Source: Phragmitibacter flavus
GTDB lineage: Bacteria; Verrucomicrobiota; Verrucomicrobiia; Verrucomicrobiales; Verrucomicrobiaceae
Assembly (NCBI RefSeq): GCF_005780165.1
Contig: NZ_VAUV01000009.1
Span: forward strand, 186,001-250,000
DNA: 64,000 nt
Direction of reading: 5' to 3'
The position numbers were made by a program, and so were the translations under genes. The notes under the pieces are model-generated. The model was not told the DNA's origin and did no database searches. It saw only the letters and a list, made by a program, of their open reading frames with translations. Of the stretch, positions 33,662-42,728 are shown one piece after another; the first letter of the stretch is position 1, and the number at the start of each line of letters is the position of its first letter.

Positions 33662-34060
33662 ATGCCAGCGAACATGCCCATGCCCGATTCCGATTTCGAA
33701 ACCGCACCCGATTCTACCGCCCAGCCACCCCGCCTTCTCTACTGCCGCTGTGCTTACGCCCAGGTCGTTCCCCAGCAGGTGAAGGATAGCGTCCTGGAAA
33801 AACTCTGCGAATCCGGCGCCAGCTTCGAATCCGTCGCCGACCTCTGTGAAATGGCCGCCCATCGCGACCCGCGTCTCCAGGCCTTCGCCACCCAAACCCC
33901 GTTGCGCATCGCCGCCTGCTATCCCCGCGTCGTGCGCGGCCTGTTCCAGCAATGCAACGCCACCCTTCCCCAGGACGACGACCAAATCCAAATCCTTAAC
34001 ATGCGCACCCAATCCCCCGAAGAAATCGCCGCCGCCATGCTCGACTCCCCCCCCGTTTAG
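33662..34060 (+). CDS. Hypothetical cysteine-containing protein paired with an Fe-S protein
   Basis: 132 residues, soluble. Conserved-looking blocks: RLLYCRCAYAQVVP, SFESVADLCEMAAHRDP, LRIAACYPRVVRGLF and IQILNMRT. Six cysteines, two in a CxC pair near residue 28, hint at redox or metal chemistry. It is 42 nt upstream of a ferredoxin-like gene on the same strand, so the two probably work together. I do not recognise a named family. Confidence 0.7.
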   Translation: MPANMPMPDSDFETAPDSTAQPPRLLYCRCAYAQVVPQQVKDSVLEKLCESGASFESVADLCEMAAHRDPRLQAFATQTPLRIAACYPRVVRGLFQQCNATLPQDDDQIQILNMRTQSPEEIAAAMLDSPPV

Positions 34061-34102
34061 CCCTTCCCACCCGGCTCCAATCCTGCTAATTTTCAATAGG
34101 CC

Positions 34103-34957
34103 ATGATCACTCACACCGCCCGCCCGCTCCGCATCGTCCTCTACGAAGGCGAAGGTTCCATTACCCTCAGCCCCGCTGCACGACTCCAGGTCATGGCCGC
34201 GTTGCTCGACAAAGGTTACGCCGTCACCCGCAGCACCTCCAACAACCGCAGCGGCAACGCCTTCCCCCATGACGACCGCAGCCTGCTCGTCCTCGGCTCC
34301 TTCCCCGATAAACAAGCGCCTGACCTCGAAGACGCCAGCGGCAAAATCACCATCGAAGCCCGCGACATCACCGGACTCGAACCCGACGCCATCGTTTCCC
34401 TGGTTGAAAAAACCCGCGGCGAAACCCCCATGAACCAGCCCGGCATCTGGAAACCCTGGTTCCCCGTCATCGACTACTCCCGCTGCACCAACTGCATGCA
34501 GTGCCTCAGCTTCTGCCTCTTCGACGTTTACGGCACCAGCAGCGACGGCAAAATTCAGGTCCAGAACAACGACAACTGCAAAACCAACTGCCCCGCCTGC
34601 TCCCGCGTCTGCCCCGAAGTCGCAATCATGTTCCCCAAATACCAGACCGGCCCCATCAACGGCGACCAGGTCAACGACGAGGACATGCGGCGCGAAAAAA
34701 TGAAGGTCGACATCAGCAGCCTCCTCGGTGGCGACATCTACGCCCGACTCCGCGACCGCAGCGCTGCCGCCAAATCCCGCTTCAGCAAAGAGCGCAGTCC
34801 AGACAAAGCCCTCGAAGAACGCAAAAAGTGTCTCACCAAGATGGTCTCCGACGGATTCATCCCCGCCGAAGTCCTCGCCGCCCTTCCTTCCCCCGAAGAA
34901 ATCATGCGCAAAGCCGAAGAAGCCAAAGCCAAAGCCCAGACCGCGCTTGGGGCCTGA
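34103..34957 (+). CDS. Ferredoxin-like protein with two 4Fe-4S motifs
   Basis: 284 residues. The central region (about 113-175) holds CTNCMQCLSFC and CKTNCPACSRVCP, two four-cysteine motifs (the second with a one-residue longer first spacing). The N-terminal 110 residues look like a separate alpha/beta domain (LRIVLYEGEG, SLLVLGSF); the C-terminal 100 are charged and helical (EEIMRKAEEAKAKAQTA). It is likely a cytoplasmic electron-transfer protein acting with its upstream cysteine-rich partner; substrate unknown. Confidence 0.8.
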   Translation: MITHTARPLRIVLYEGEGSITLSPAARLQVMAALLDKGYAVTRSTSNNRSGNAFPHDDRSLLVLGSFPDKQAPDLEDASGKITIEARDITGLEPDAIVSLVEKTRGETPMNQPGIWKPWFPVIDYSRCTNCMQCLSFCLFDVYGTSSDGKIQVQNNDNCKTNCPACSRVCPEVAIMFPKYQTGPINGDQVNDEDMRREKMKVDISSLLGGDIYARLRDRSAAAKSRFSKERSPDKALEERKKCLTKMVSDGFIPAEVLAALPSPEEIMRKAEEAKAKAQTALGA

Positions 34958-35006
34958 TCTCAGATCTCCAATCAAAAATCTCAAATCATCAATCATCAAT
35001 TCCCTC

Positions 35007-36308
35007 ATGACGTGGACCCGCCGTAAATTCCTCCTCGCCTCCGCCTCCACCCTGGCCCTCCAGCAGGCCCTTCGCGCTCAATCGTTGCCCCCCACCGTCT
35101 CCCGTCTCAATCCCCTCGCTGAAGCCCCCGACTGGAACGCCCTCGAAACCTTCGCCAATACCCTGCCTCGCGAGGCCTTCGAACGCGCCATCACCAAAAT
35201 CTACAACGACACCTCCGCCTTTCCCCTTCCCTGGACCATCGAAGGCGACAACCTCGTGGTCCAAACCACCTCCCCCACCACCACCCGGCCAATCCCCTTT
35301 CTCTCCGCCGGACAAAAACCCAAAAAGCCCACCCGCTACTGGCGCGCCCCCACCGAACTCCCGGCACTCACCGCCATCGACCCACCGCTCAAAGGCCTCC
35401 ACATCGCCCTCGATCCAGGCCACATCGGCGGCGGCTACGCCCAAATGGAAGAACGCTGGCTCACCATGGACAACGGCGCCACCGTCGTCATGGAAGGCAG
35501 CCTCGTCCTCCAGGTCGCCAACCTCCTCAAACCCCGCCTCGAAGCCCTCGGTGCTCAAGTCACCCTCGTCCGCAGCCAGGACGCCCCCGTCACCACCGCC
35601 AAACTCGAAGACTTCCACGAACTCGCCAAAAAAATCCTCAACGACGCCGGCATCCCCGACCCACCAGCCACCTACACCGACCGACTCGACGAGCGCCGCA
35701 TCATCAGCATCCAGTGGCAGGCCGAAAAACTCTTCTATCGCGTCAGCGAAATCCGCGCCCGCGCCCATCGCGTCAACCACGACCTGCGACCCGATCTTGT
35801 TCTTTGCCTTCACCTCAATGCCGAGGCCTGGGGCGATCCACAAACCCCCGCTTTCGTTGACAAAAATCATCTCCATCTCCTCGTCAACGGCTGTTACGGA
35901 GCCGACGAACTCCAATACCAGGACACCCGCTTCGAGATGCTCACCCGTCTCTTCCAGCAGACCCACGATGAAGAACTTCCCCTCGCCGACATCGTCGCCA
36001 GCGAACTCGCCAACACCACCCAACTCCCTCCTTACACCTACACTTCAAAGAACGCCCGCCGCGTCACCGAGAACCCCTACGTTTTCGCCCGCAATCTGCT
36101 CGCCAGCCGCCTCTATCAATGCCCCGTGCTCTACTTCGAGCCCTACGTGATGAACCACGAGCAGACTTATAAACGCCTCACCCTCGGACATTACATCGGT
36201 AGAACCCTGCTCGACGACCAGCTCGTCACCAGCCCCCTTGAAGACTACACCCGAGGCGTCATTCGCGGCCTGAGAAAATACTACACCAAAACCCGCCAGC
36301 CCAGCTAA
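35007..36308 (+). CDS. Exported N-acetylmuramoyl-L-alanine amidase (Amidase_3)
   Basis: 433 residues. The N-terminus MTWTRRKFLLASASTLALQQ is a Tat signal (RRKFL). The Amidase_3 domain (about 130-430) has zinc ligands in IALDPGHIGGG and the following EER, and CLHLNAEAWGDP as the HxN motif. It cleaves the amide between MurNAc and L-Ala in periplasmic peptidoglycan. A short AATCATC heptad run precedes the start. Tat-dependent amidases are known (AmiA/AmiC), but this one has a large insert with no clear family. Confidence 0.85.
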   Translation: MTWTRRKFLLASASTLALQQALRAQSLPPTVSRLNPLAEAPDWNALETFANTLPREAFERAITKIYNDTSAFPLPWTIEGDNLVVQTTSPTTTRPIPFLSAGQKPKKPTRYWRAPTELPALTAIDPPLKGLHIALDPGHIGGGYAQMEERWLTMDNGATVVMEGSLVLQVANLLKPRLEALGAQVTLVRSQDAPVTTAKLEDFHELAKKILNDAGIPDPPATYTDRLDERRIISIQWQAEKLFYRVSEIRARAHRVNHDLRPDLVLCLHLNAEAWGDPQTPAFVDKNHLHLLVNGCYGADELQYQDTRFEMLTRLFQQTHDEELPLADIVASELANTTQLPPYTYTSKNARRVTENPYVFARNLLASRLYQCPVLYFEPYVMNHEQTYKRLTLGHYIGRTLLDDQLVTSPLEDYTRGVIRGLRKYYTKTRQPS

Positions 36309-36312
36309 CTCA

Positions 36313-36340
36313 TTTAGCCTTTATCCTTTAGCCTTTCCAT
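36313..36340 (+). repeat. Heptanucleotide tract before the SDR gene
   Basis: TTTAGCC, TTTATCC, TTTAGCC and TTTCCAT, ending exactly at the ATG. Twin of the lpxK leader at 30267-30301. Confidence 0.9.
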
Positions 36341-37249
36341 ATGTTCCTTCTCATCGGCTGCGGCTACATTGGCGAACGCGTCGCCGACCTCCTCCATCAA
36401 TCCGGCCACTCCCTCGCTGCCGTCACCCACTCCCAAGAATCCGCCGCCAAACTTCGCAGCACCAAACCCTACCCCATCCTCACCTCCGACGTTAGCAACC
36501 ACGTCAACCTGCAACACCTCGCCACCCAACTCCCCGACGCTCCCACCAAAATCCTCCACTGCGCCTCCTCCAATCGCGGCGGCCCCAGTCAATACCAGCG
36601 CGTCTTCGTCCACGGCTGCCAAAACCTCATCAAAACATTCCCCGACGCCCACCTGCTCTTCACCAGCAGCACCAGCGTCTACCCCCAACTCGACGGCAGC
36701 GAAGTCACCGAAACCACCTTCGCTGAACCCACCGCCCGCACCAGCCAGCTCCTCCGCGACGCCGAACAAATCGTGCTCGCCCATCACGGCACCGTCGCCC
36801 GACTCGCGGGTCTCTACGGTCCGCACCGCTCTTTTGTCCTCAAACAATTCATCGAAGGCACCGCCGCCATCGAAGGCAATCACGGCGAGGGACGCTGCCT
36901 CAACCAGATCCATCGCGAAGACGCCGCCCGCGCCCTCGTCCATCTCTTCAACCTCTCGCCATCCGGCATTTTTAACGTCGTCGACCAACACCCCCTCAAC
37001 CAGCGCGACTGCTACCTGCAACTCCAAACCCTCTTCAACCTCCCGCTCCCGCCGACCACCGAACCGAACCACGAACGCAAACGCCCTTGGACCCACAAGC
37101 GCGTCTCCAGCGCCAAATTGCAGTCCAGCGGATTCACCTGGCGTTACCCCAGCTATCTCGACGCCCTCAAAAACGATCCCGAACTGATACCATCCATCCT
37201 TGCATTAGTGCCCAGTCCAGCGCATCCACTAGGTGCCCATGACCACTGA
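36341..37249 (+). CDS. NAD-dependent epimerase/dehydratase-like SDR protein
   Basis: 302 residues. Extended short-chain dehydrogenase fold with the dinucleotide site LLIGCGYIGERVA at residues 3-15, HCASS, SSTSVYPQ (Ser of the catalytic triad) and LAGLYGPHRS. The YxxxK motif is not obvious where expected, so catalysis may differ. Similar to YeeZ-type proteins of unknown substrate. The gene overlaps the shikimate kinase start by 11 nt, implying one operon. Confidence 0.8.
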   Translation: MFLLIGCGYIGERVADLLHQSGHSLAAVTHSQESAAKLRSTKPYPILTSDVSNHVNLQHLATQLPDAPTKILHCASSNRGGPSQYQRVFVHGCQNLIKTFPDAHLLFTSSTSVYPQLDGSEVTETTFAEPTARTSQLLRDAEQIVLAHHGTVARLAGLYGPHRSFVLKQFIEGTAAIEGNHGEGRCLNQIHREDAARALVHLFNLSPSGIFNVVDQHPLNQRDCYLQLQTLFNLPLPPTTEPNHERKRPWTHKRVSSAKLQSSGFTWRYPSYLDALKNDPELIPSILALVPSPAHPLGAHDH

Positions 37250-37817
37250 CCCCGCCCAGCCCCAACCCTCCACCTCGCGCCGCCCGAGCAACATCGTGCT
37301 CATCGGCCTCATGGGCTCCGGCAAAACCACCGTCGGCAAACTCGTCGCCCACAGCCTCGGATTCAGCTTCATCGACACCGACGAAATCATTGTCAAAAAC
37401 GCCGGCAAACCCATTCCCGACATCTTCGCTGCCGAAGGCGAAACCGGCTTCCGCCAGCACGAAACCGCCGCCCTCCAACAGCTCCTCAACCAACTCCAGC
37501 AACACGCCGTCATCGCCACCGGCGGTGGCATCGTCACCCGGCCCGAAAATCTCCCGCTTCTCAAACAACTCGGCTATGTTGTCTGGCTCTACGCCACCCC
37601 CAACACCCTTCACCATCGCACCGCCCACAGCGACGACCGCCCCCTGCTTCGCAATGCCGATCCCGCAGGCACCTTGCGTAACCTTCTTGAAGCCCGCGCC
37701 GACCTTTACAAACTCGCCAGCGATCTAAAAATCACCACCGACGACCTCTCCGCCCACGATGTCGCCTACGGCGTCTCCGAATCCGTCCGCGTCGAATTCG
37801 CCAAACAGTCCGCCTAG
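37239..37817 (+). CDS. aroK: Shikimate kinase
   Basis: 192 residues. Walker A GLMGSGKTTVGK, shikimate-binding DTDEIIVKNAGKPI and FRQHETAAL, IATGGGIV and the lid YRRTA-like DDRPLLR are visible. Phosphorylates shikimate in the chorismate pathway. ATG 37239 is preferred over GTG 37233. Overlaps the preceding SDR gene; an intrinsic terminator lies about 140 nt downstream. Confidence 0.93.
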   Translation: MTTDPAQPQPSTSRRPSNIVLIGLMGSGKTTVGKLVAHSLGFSFIDTDEIIVKNAGKPIPDIFAAEGETGFRQHETAALQQLLNQLQQHAVIATGGGIVTRPENLPLLKQLGYVVWLYATPNTLHHRTAHSDDRPLLRNADPAGTLRNLLEARADLYKLASDLKITTDDLSAHDVAYGVSESVRVEFAKQSA

Positions 37818-37958
37818 CCCCGTTGCCTCTTTCGCGACCATGTAATCACTCCGTTGTCACATGAAATGACCACCGGAGCATTAAAAAAACCAAACCCTTC
37901 GTTTGTGCTTGGCAATCACCTGCGTGCGTGGGTAGAGTCGTTTCCATCCACGACAACC

Positions 37959-37984
37959 CAGCCGATCAACCCGGCTGATTTTTT
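37959..37984 (+). terminator. Intrinsic terminator between aroK and the kinase gene
   Basis: CAGCCG (37959-37964) pairs with CGGCTG (37972-37977), 7-nt loop, then A and six T (37979-37984). It ends 27 nt before the kinase start, so the kinase leader must begin inside or after it, or be controlled by it. Confidence 0.7.
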
Positions 37985-38010
37985 CAACGGCATAGGCAAA
38001 AAATTCGCGA

Positions 38011-40023
38011 ATGGCAGGTCGATACAGAATCCTCGAACAGCTCGGAGCTGGCGGCGTCGGTGCCGTCTTTAAAGCCTACGACACCCAGCTCAACCGCTAC
38101 GTCGCCGTCAAGCGCCTCCTCAGCCGCGAAGAAATCGAAGCCCACGAAGACCGCACCGACACCCTCGTCAAAGAAGCCGGCTCCCTCGCCGCCCTTCAGC
38201 ATCCCAACATCGTTTCCGTCTACGATCTTGCCACCGACGAAGAAGGTTTCTTCATCGTCATGGAACTCCTCGAAGGCGAAACTCTCGCCGACTGGATCCA
38301 CACCTCCGGCGTCCTCACCCTTCCCGACTTCTACGAACTCGCCACCCAGACCCTCGAAGCCGTCCTCACCGCGCATCATCAAAGCATTCTCCATCGCGAC
38401 CTGAAACCCGAGAACCTCAAAGTTCTCCGACTCCCCGGCGGTCGCCTCCAGGTCAAAGTTCTCGACTTCGGCCTCGCCCGACTCTCCTACGGCGCCCGCA
38501 AAATGACCGAAGATCAAAGCGGCAACATCTTCGGTTCCATCTACTACATGGCCCCCGAACAGTTGCAGCGCCTGCCCGTCGATGGACGCACCGACCTCTA
38601 CGCGCTCGGCTGCATGTTCTACCAATCCCTCAGCGGCTACCGACCTTTCGAGCATCAGGACATCCAAAGCGTCATCCAGCTCCATCTCCAGCATCTCGTC
38701 CATCCCCTTCGCACCGTCGCGCCGCACGTCCCCCAGCCCATCTGCGATTGGGTCATGTGGCTCTTCAATCTCGACCCCGCCCACCGACCCGCCAGCGCCC
38801 AGCAAGCCCTCGACACCCTTCGCGAAATTCACAAAGCCGGCTGGTTCAAAGTCTCCGAATCCGTCCCGATGGCCATCCCCGTCGCCGTGGCCGTCTCCTC
38901 AAATCCCAACCGGCCCACCGGCAGTCAGCGCCTCGTCCGCGGACCCGGTTCCTCCCAGCGTTTGTCCGGTCAACCCACCGGAGCCCTCAACCGACGCCCC
39001 CCCACTGCCTCCGTTCCCGGTGCCCGACCCGCCTCAGGTCCTATCCAAAAAACCAAACCCAAAAAAGACGCCGAAGAAACCACCCAACTTCCCTTCTGGA
39101 TCTGGCCTGCCGGAGCCGCCGTCCTCGCCATCATCATCTGGTCCCTCTGGCCCAAAGGCGATGACAAACCCACCACCGCGCCCGCCGTTGCCACCGCCCC
39201 GGTGGCATCATCCGCTCCCATCCCTCCCGCCGCCACCCTCGCCACGCGTCCTCCCGACCTCATCTTCCCTGACAACATTGTCCACCTCCGCGCCGGCGAA
39301 AACATGATCGCCCCCGGCAACAAGACCCCCATCCAAAACAACGACACCGTTCAAACCTGGAACGACACCACCAAAAAAGACCTCTCCTTCACCGCCCAAG
39401 GCAGCCCTCCCCGCTATCTCTTCGACAAACCAGAAGGCCTCAACCACCGCATCGGCTTCCTTCGACTCCAGCCCGGCAACCTATTGCTCCATCGCATGGC
39501 CAGGGACAAATCCGCCTACAAAACTTATCCCATGGCCCCCGGCACCAAACGCCAGGGCCTCACCGCCATCATCGTCGCGCGACCCGACCCCACCGCCCAG
39601 GAAATCAACCTTCTGCAAATCGGCGATCAGGACAACCTAGCCAGCCTCACCGTCAAAGCCTACCCCAGCGGCGAATTCCGCGCCATCGCCCAGGTCGGCA
39701 AAGACCGCAAAGAAGCCAAAATCACCGGACGCAAAGTCAAAATCTACTCCATCCTCAGCGTCGTCTGGGACGCCACCACCAACAAACTCAGCTTCAACAT
39801 TCGCAGTCAGGACGGCGGCAAAACCCTCGGCAGCGGCGACGCCCCACCCAAGCCCCCCATTTTCAACGACATCCGTCTCCCCGCCGCCGCCGCCGAAGCC
39901 AACTACAACGGCGACATCGCCGAACTCATCGTCTGGCCCTACGCCATGGAATCCGAACAACGCAACGTCCAGGACTGGCGCCTCTCCCAGCACTACTTCA
40001 CCAATCCCGGCACCCGCTATTAA
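38011..40023 (+). CDS. Transmembrane serine/threonine protein kinase with LamG-like extracytoplasmic domain
   Basis: 670 residues. Hanks-type kinase domain at about 5-275: glycine loop LGAGGVGAVF, VAVKRL lysine, catalytic HRDLKPEN (about 128), VLDFGLARL and YYMAPEQL. A Pro/Ser-rich linker (about 290-355) leads to one membrane helix (about 361-380, IWPAGAAVLAIIIWSLW). The remaining 290 residues outside resemble a concanavalin/LamG-like domain and may sense a ligand. Preceded by an intrinsic terminator and about 190 nt of spacer. Typical of Planctomycetota-Verrucomicrobiota kinases. Confidence 0.88.
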   Translation: MAGRYRILEQLGAGGVGAVFKAYDTQLNRYVAVKRLLSREEIEAHEDRTDTLVKEAGSLAALQHPNIVSVYDLATDEEGFFIVMELLEGETLADWIHTSGVLTLPDFYELATQTLEAVLTAHHQSILHRDLKPENLKVLRLPGGRLQVKVLDFGLARLSYGARKMTEDQSGNIFGSIYYMAPEQLQRLPVDGRTDLYALGCMFYQSLSGYRPFEHQDIQSVIQLHLQHLVHPLRTVAPHVPQPICDWVMWLFNLDPAHRPASAQQALDTLREIHKAGWFKVSESVPMAIPVAVAVSSNPNRPTGSQRLVRGPGSSQRLSGQPTGALNRRPPTASVPGARPASGPIQKTKPKKDAEETTQLPFWIWPAGAAVLAIIIWSLWPKGDDKPTTAPAVATAPVASSAPIPPAATLATRPPDLIFPDNIVHLRAGENMIAPGNKTPIQNNDTVQTWNDTTKKDLSFTAQGSPPRYLFDKPEGLNHRIGFLRLQPGNLLLHRMARDKSAYKTYPMAPGTKRQGLTAIIVARPDPTAQEINLLQIGDQDNLASLTVKAYPSGEFRAIAQVGKDRKEAKITGRKVKIYSILSVVWDATTNKLSFNIRSQDGGKTLGSGDAPPKPPIFNDIRLPAAAAEANYNGDIAELIVWPYAMESEQRNVQDWRLSQHYFTNPGTRY

Positions 40024-40076
40024 GTCTAAGCCCGCCCCTTTCATCCCGTTCTCTCCACGCCCCCTTAGTCAGTATT

Positions 40077-40193
40077 GATCTGTGATCATCTGCGGAAATC
40101 TGTGACCATCTGTGCCAAAAAAGAACTCTCCTTAACCTCCAGAAAATTCCTTCTTCACAGATTCTCACAGATACCCACAGATTTTCACCGATA
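40077..40193. repeat. Imperfect inverted repeat, ATCTGTG/CACAGAT family
   Basis: ATCTGTG words (40079-40113) are mirrored by CACAGAT words (40156-40190). Together they form a weak large hairpin between the kinase and the glycosylase gene. Same word family as the much better structured elements at 48953 and 51678. Confidence 0.55.
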
Positions 40194-40219
40194 ATATCTC
40201 TGACACCACAATCTCCAGT

Positions 40220-40942
40220 TTGAATACCGCCGCCACCCTCATCGCCGCCGCCGAAACCCTCAGCCGCACCCTCGCCCCCCTCTCCTTTAGCGCCCCCGTC
40301 AGTCATATCTACAATCCGCTCGACTACGCCGCCGCTGCCCACGCCACCTACCTGCGCCGTTTCGCCAACACCAAAAAGCGCATCATCTTCCTCGGTATGA
40401 ATCCCGGTCCTTTTGGCATGACCCAGACCGGCGTCCCCTTCGGCGAAATCCCCTCCGTCCGCGACTGGATGAGGATCCACGAACCCATCGGCAACCCCGC
40501 CATCGAACATCCCAAACGCCCCATCCTCGGCTTCGACTGCCCGCAAAGTGAAGTCAGCGGTCGCCGTCTCTGGGGCCTGTTCGCCGAAAAATACGGCACG
40601 CCTGAAAACTTCTTCGCCGACCACTTCGTCGCCAACTACTGCCCCCTCGTGTTCATGTCCGCCACCGGGGCCAACCTCACCCCCGACAAACTCAGCGCCA
40701 CCGAAATGGCCCCCGTCCACAGCGCCTGTCTCGACCACCTCAAAACCCTCGTCGAAATCCTCCAGCCTGAGTGGCTCATCGGCGTTGGCGGATTCGCCGA
40801 AGGCCGCGCCCTCCTCCTTCAAGACCAGTTCCCCAAATTAAAAATCGCCCGCATCCTCCACCCCAGCCCCGCCAGCCCCGCCGCCAACAAAGACTGGTCC
40901 GGCAACGTCACCCGCAAAATGCATGAACTCGCCCTCTGGTAG
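40220..40942 (+). CDS. SMUG1-family uracil-DNA glycosylase
   Basis: 240 residues with a TTG start. Active-site motif IFLGMNPGPFGMTQTGVPFG (residues about 55-74) and second motif [13 protein letters not shown] near 215 match single-strand-selective monofunctional uracil glycosylases. It removes uracil from DNA for base-excision repair. SMUG1 is mainly metazoan with scattered bacterial homologues, several in Verrucomicrobiota and Planctomycetota. No ATG start fits better. Confidence 0.85.
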   Translation: MNTAATLIAAAETLSRTLAPLSFSAPVSHIYNPLDYAAAAHATYLRRFANTKKRIIFLGMNPGPFGMTQTGVPFGEIPSVRDWMRIHEPIGNPAIEHPKRPILGFDCPQSEVSGRRLWGLFAEKYGTPENFFADHFVANYCPLVFMSATGANLTPDKLSATEMAPVHSACLDHLKTLVEILQPEWLIGVGGFAEGRALLLQDQFPKLKIARILHPSPASPAANKDWSGNVTRKMHELALW

Positions 40943-40975
40943 TCAAAAAGGACCGCGAAGTTTTACTTCGCCTAC

Positions 40976-40996
40976 TTTAGCCTTTAGCCTTCATCC
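40976..40996 (+). repeat. Heptanucleotide tract upstream of the Gfo/Idh gene
   Basis: TTTAGCC, TTTAGCC and TTCATCC, then TTTCTAA. It lies 62 nt before the start codon, farther away than the other tracts. Confidence 0.8.
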
Positions 40997-41058
40997 TTTC
41001 TAATCCCTGCTCCAATTTTCACTTTTCACCCCCCCACTCCCTCTCTAACCTCATCACC

Positions 41059-42216
41059 ATGGACAACGTCAGACTCGGCATCGTAGGACTCGGAAACATG
41101 GGCAAGACACACCTTGCCAACATCCGTGCAGGAAAAGTCACCGGACTTCGCGTCACCGCCCTCTGCGAAAGCGTCGGCACCCTCCCTCCCCTCGTTGAAG
41201 GCGAAACTCCCTTCACCGACGTCGAAGCCATGATCCACAGCGGCAAAATCGACGCCATCCTCATCTGCACCCCCCACTTCTCCCACACCACCATCGGCAT
41301 CTCCGCCCTCAACGCCGGCCTGCACGTCCTCGTCGAGAAACCCATTTCCGTTCACAAAGCCGACTGCGAACGCCTCATCGCCGCGCACACCAACAAAAAG
41401 CAGGTGTTCGCCGCCATGTTCAACCAGCGCACCAACGCCACCTTCAAAAAAGTCAAAGACCTCATCGACTCCGGCGAAATCGGCGAAGTCCGCCGCATTC
41501 ATTGGGAAGTGACCAATTGGTTCCGCACCAACTACTACTATGCCACCGGCGGCTGGCGCGGCACCTGGAAAGGCGAGGGCGGCGGAGTCCTCATGAATCA
41601 GTGCCCACACAACCTCGACCTCTTCCAATGGCTCTTCGGCATGCCCGACACCATCCGCGGCTTCTGCCAGTTCGGTCGATTCCACGAAATCGAAGTCGAA
41701 GACAACGTCACCGCCTACATGGCCTACAAAAACGGCACCACCGCCACCTTCATCACCTCCACAGGTGAAGCCCCCGGCGCCAACCGCCTTGAAATCATCG
41801 CTGAACAAGGCCGGCTCACCATCACCGACGGCACCCAAATCCACTCCCAGCGCAACCGCCAGCCCATGGGCAAATTCTGCATGGAAGCCGAAGCCGCCTT
41901 CGCCGCTCCCGAAACCTGGAGCATGAACATCCCCGTCGATCAAAGCGGTGGTCAGCACAACGAGATCCTGCAAAACTTCACCAACGCCATCCTCAAGGAC
42001 GAGCACCTCCTCTCCCCCGCCGAGCAAGGCATCTACAGCGTGGAACTGGCCAATGCCATCCTCCTCTCCACCTGGCAGGACAAAACCATTGAACTCCCCT
42101 TCGACTCCGCCGATTACGAAAAACTCCTCATCGAAAAAGGCGAAGCCAGCACCTTCCAGAAAACCAAAGTCGTCGCCAAAGCCACCTCCGACGACTTTGC
42201 AAAGAGCTTCAAGTGA
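41059..42216 (+). CDS. Gfo/Idh/MocA family oxidoreductase
   Basis: 385 residues. The N-terminal Rossmann fold has GIVGLGNMGKTHLAN (residues about 6-20) and the EKP motif VLVEKPISVHK near 95; the C-terminal alpha/beta domain has GGWRGTWKGEGGGVLMNQCPHNLD with the candidate catalytic His. It reduces or oxidises a sugar or inositol-like substrate with NAD(P). Length and layout are typical; substrate cannot be read from sequence. Alone on its strand. Confidence 0.9.
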   Translation: MDNVRLGIVGLGNMGKTHLANIRAGKVTGLRVTALCESVGTLPPLVEGETPFTDVEAMIHSGKIDAILICTPHFSHTTIGISALNAGLHVLVEKPISVHKADCERLIAAHTNKKQVFAAMFNQRTNATFKKVKDLIDSGEIGEVRRIHWEVTNWFRTNYYYATGGWRGTWKGEGGGVLMNQCPHNLDLFQWLFGMPDTIRGFCQFGRFHEIEVEDNVTAYMAYKNGTTATFITSTGEAPGANRLEIIAEQGRLTITDGTQIHSQRNRQPMGKFCMEAEAAFAAPETWSMNIPVDQSGGQHNEILQNFTNAILKDEHLLSPAEQGIYSVELANAILLSTWQDKTIELPFDSADYEKLLIEKGEASTFQKTKVVAKATSDDFAKSFK

Positions 42217-42302
42217 CCAACTTGACATAGGTCCTCGGAATTGGCGCAATCTTTTACTGCCGCCGAAAACAGTCATTCTGTTTTTAGGTGGAGAACCATG
42301 TT

Positions 42303-42728
42303 ATGTTACCGGTGATCAATCAATCCAAGTGGCCAGTGTGGTGCGCAAAGAAAGCGTTGCCCATGCAAGAAGCGTCTTTTGCATTGGAAACCTGCTACTA
42401 CGGAGCGGGCTGGCGCACCCGTCCTGGCACACTTCTGCTGACAGATAAGGAGCTCATTCACCACTCCTATTCATGGCGAGACACACATTACGCGATGTTT
42501 GAGCCGAGTCTGCGCGTCACGATTCCGATGATTGACGTCGCGCACGTTGCTCCCCTGCGCCTCAAATTTGGATGGCGGTTGCTCCACGGAAATCCTCAAT
42601 CATGTTTCCGCATGTTCATGCAAGATGGAACGCACCACGACCTGCTTTTACAACGCTCTGGCGAAGAATTTCGAAGTTCGCTTTCGTCTCGCGGGATTCC
42701 AATCGAGCCGGAAATATACGCCGTCTAG
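42303..42728 (+). CDS. Hypothetical protein, possibly GRAM/PH-like
   Basis: 141 residues from ATG 42303, which has a good ribosome-binding site (AGGTGGAG, 42286-42293) nine nt upstream; a GTG at 42288 lies inside that site. The central pattern GTLLLTDKELIHHSY...IPMIDVAHV resembles GRAM or bacterial PH domains, a weak call. Codon use lacks the strong C bias of neighbours. The 3' end overlaps the converging glpR-like gene by 4 nt. Confidence 0.65.
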   Translation: MLPVINQSKWPVWCAKKALPMQEASFALETCYYGAGWRTRPGTLLLTDKELIHHSYSWRDTHYAMFEPSLRVTIPMIDVAHVAPLRLKFGWRLLHGNPQSCFRMFMQDGTHHDLLLQRSGEEFRSSLSSRGIPIEPEIYAV

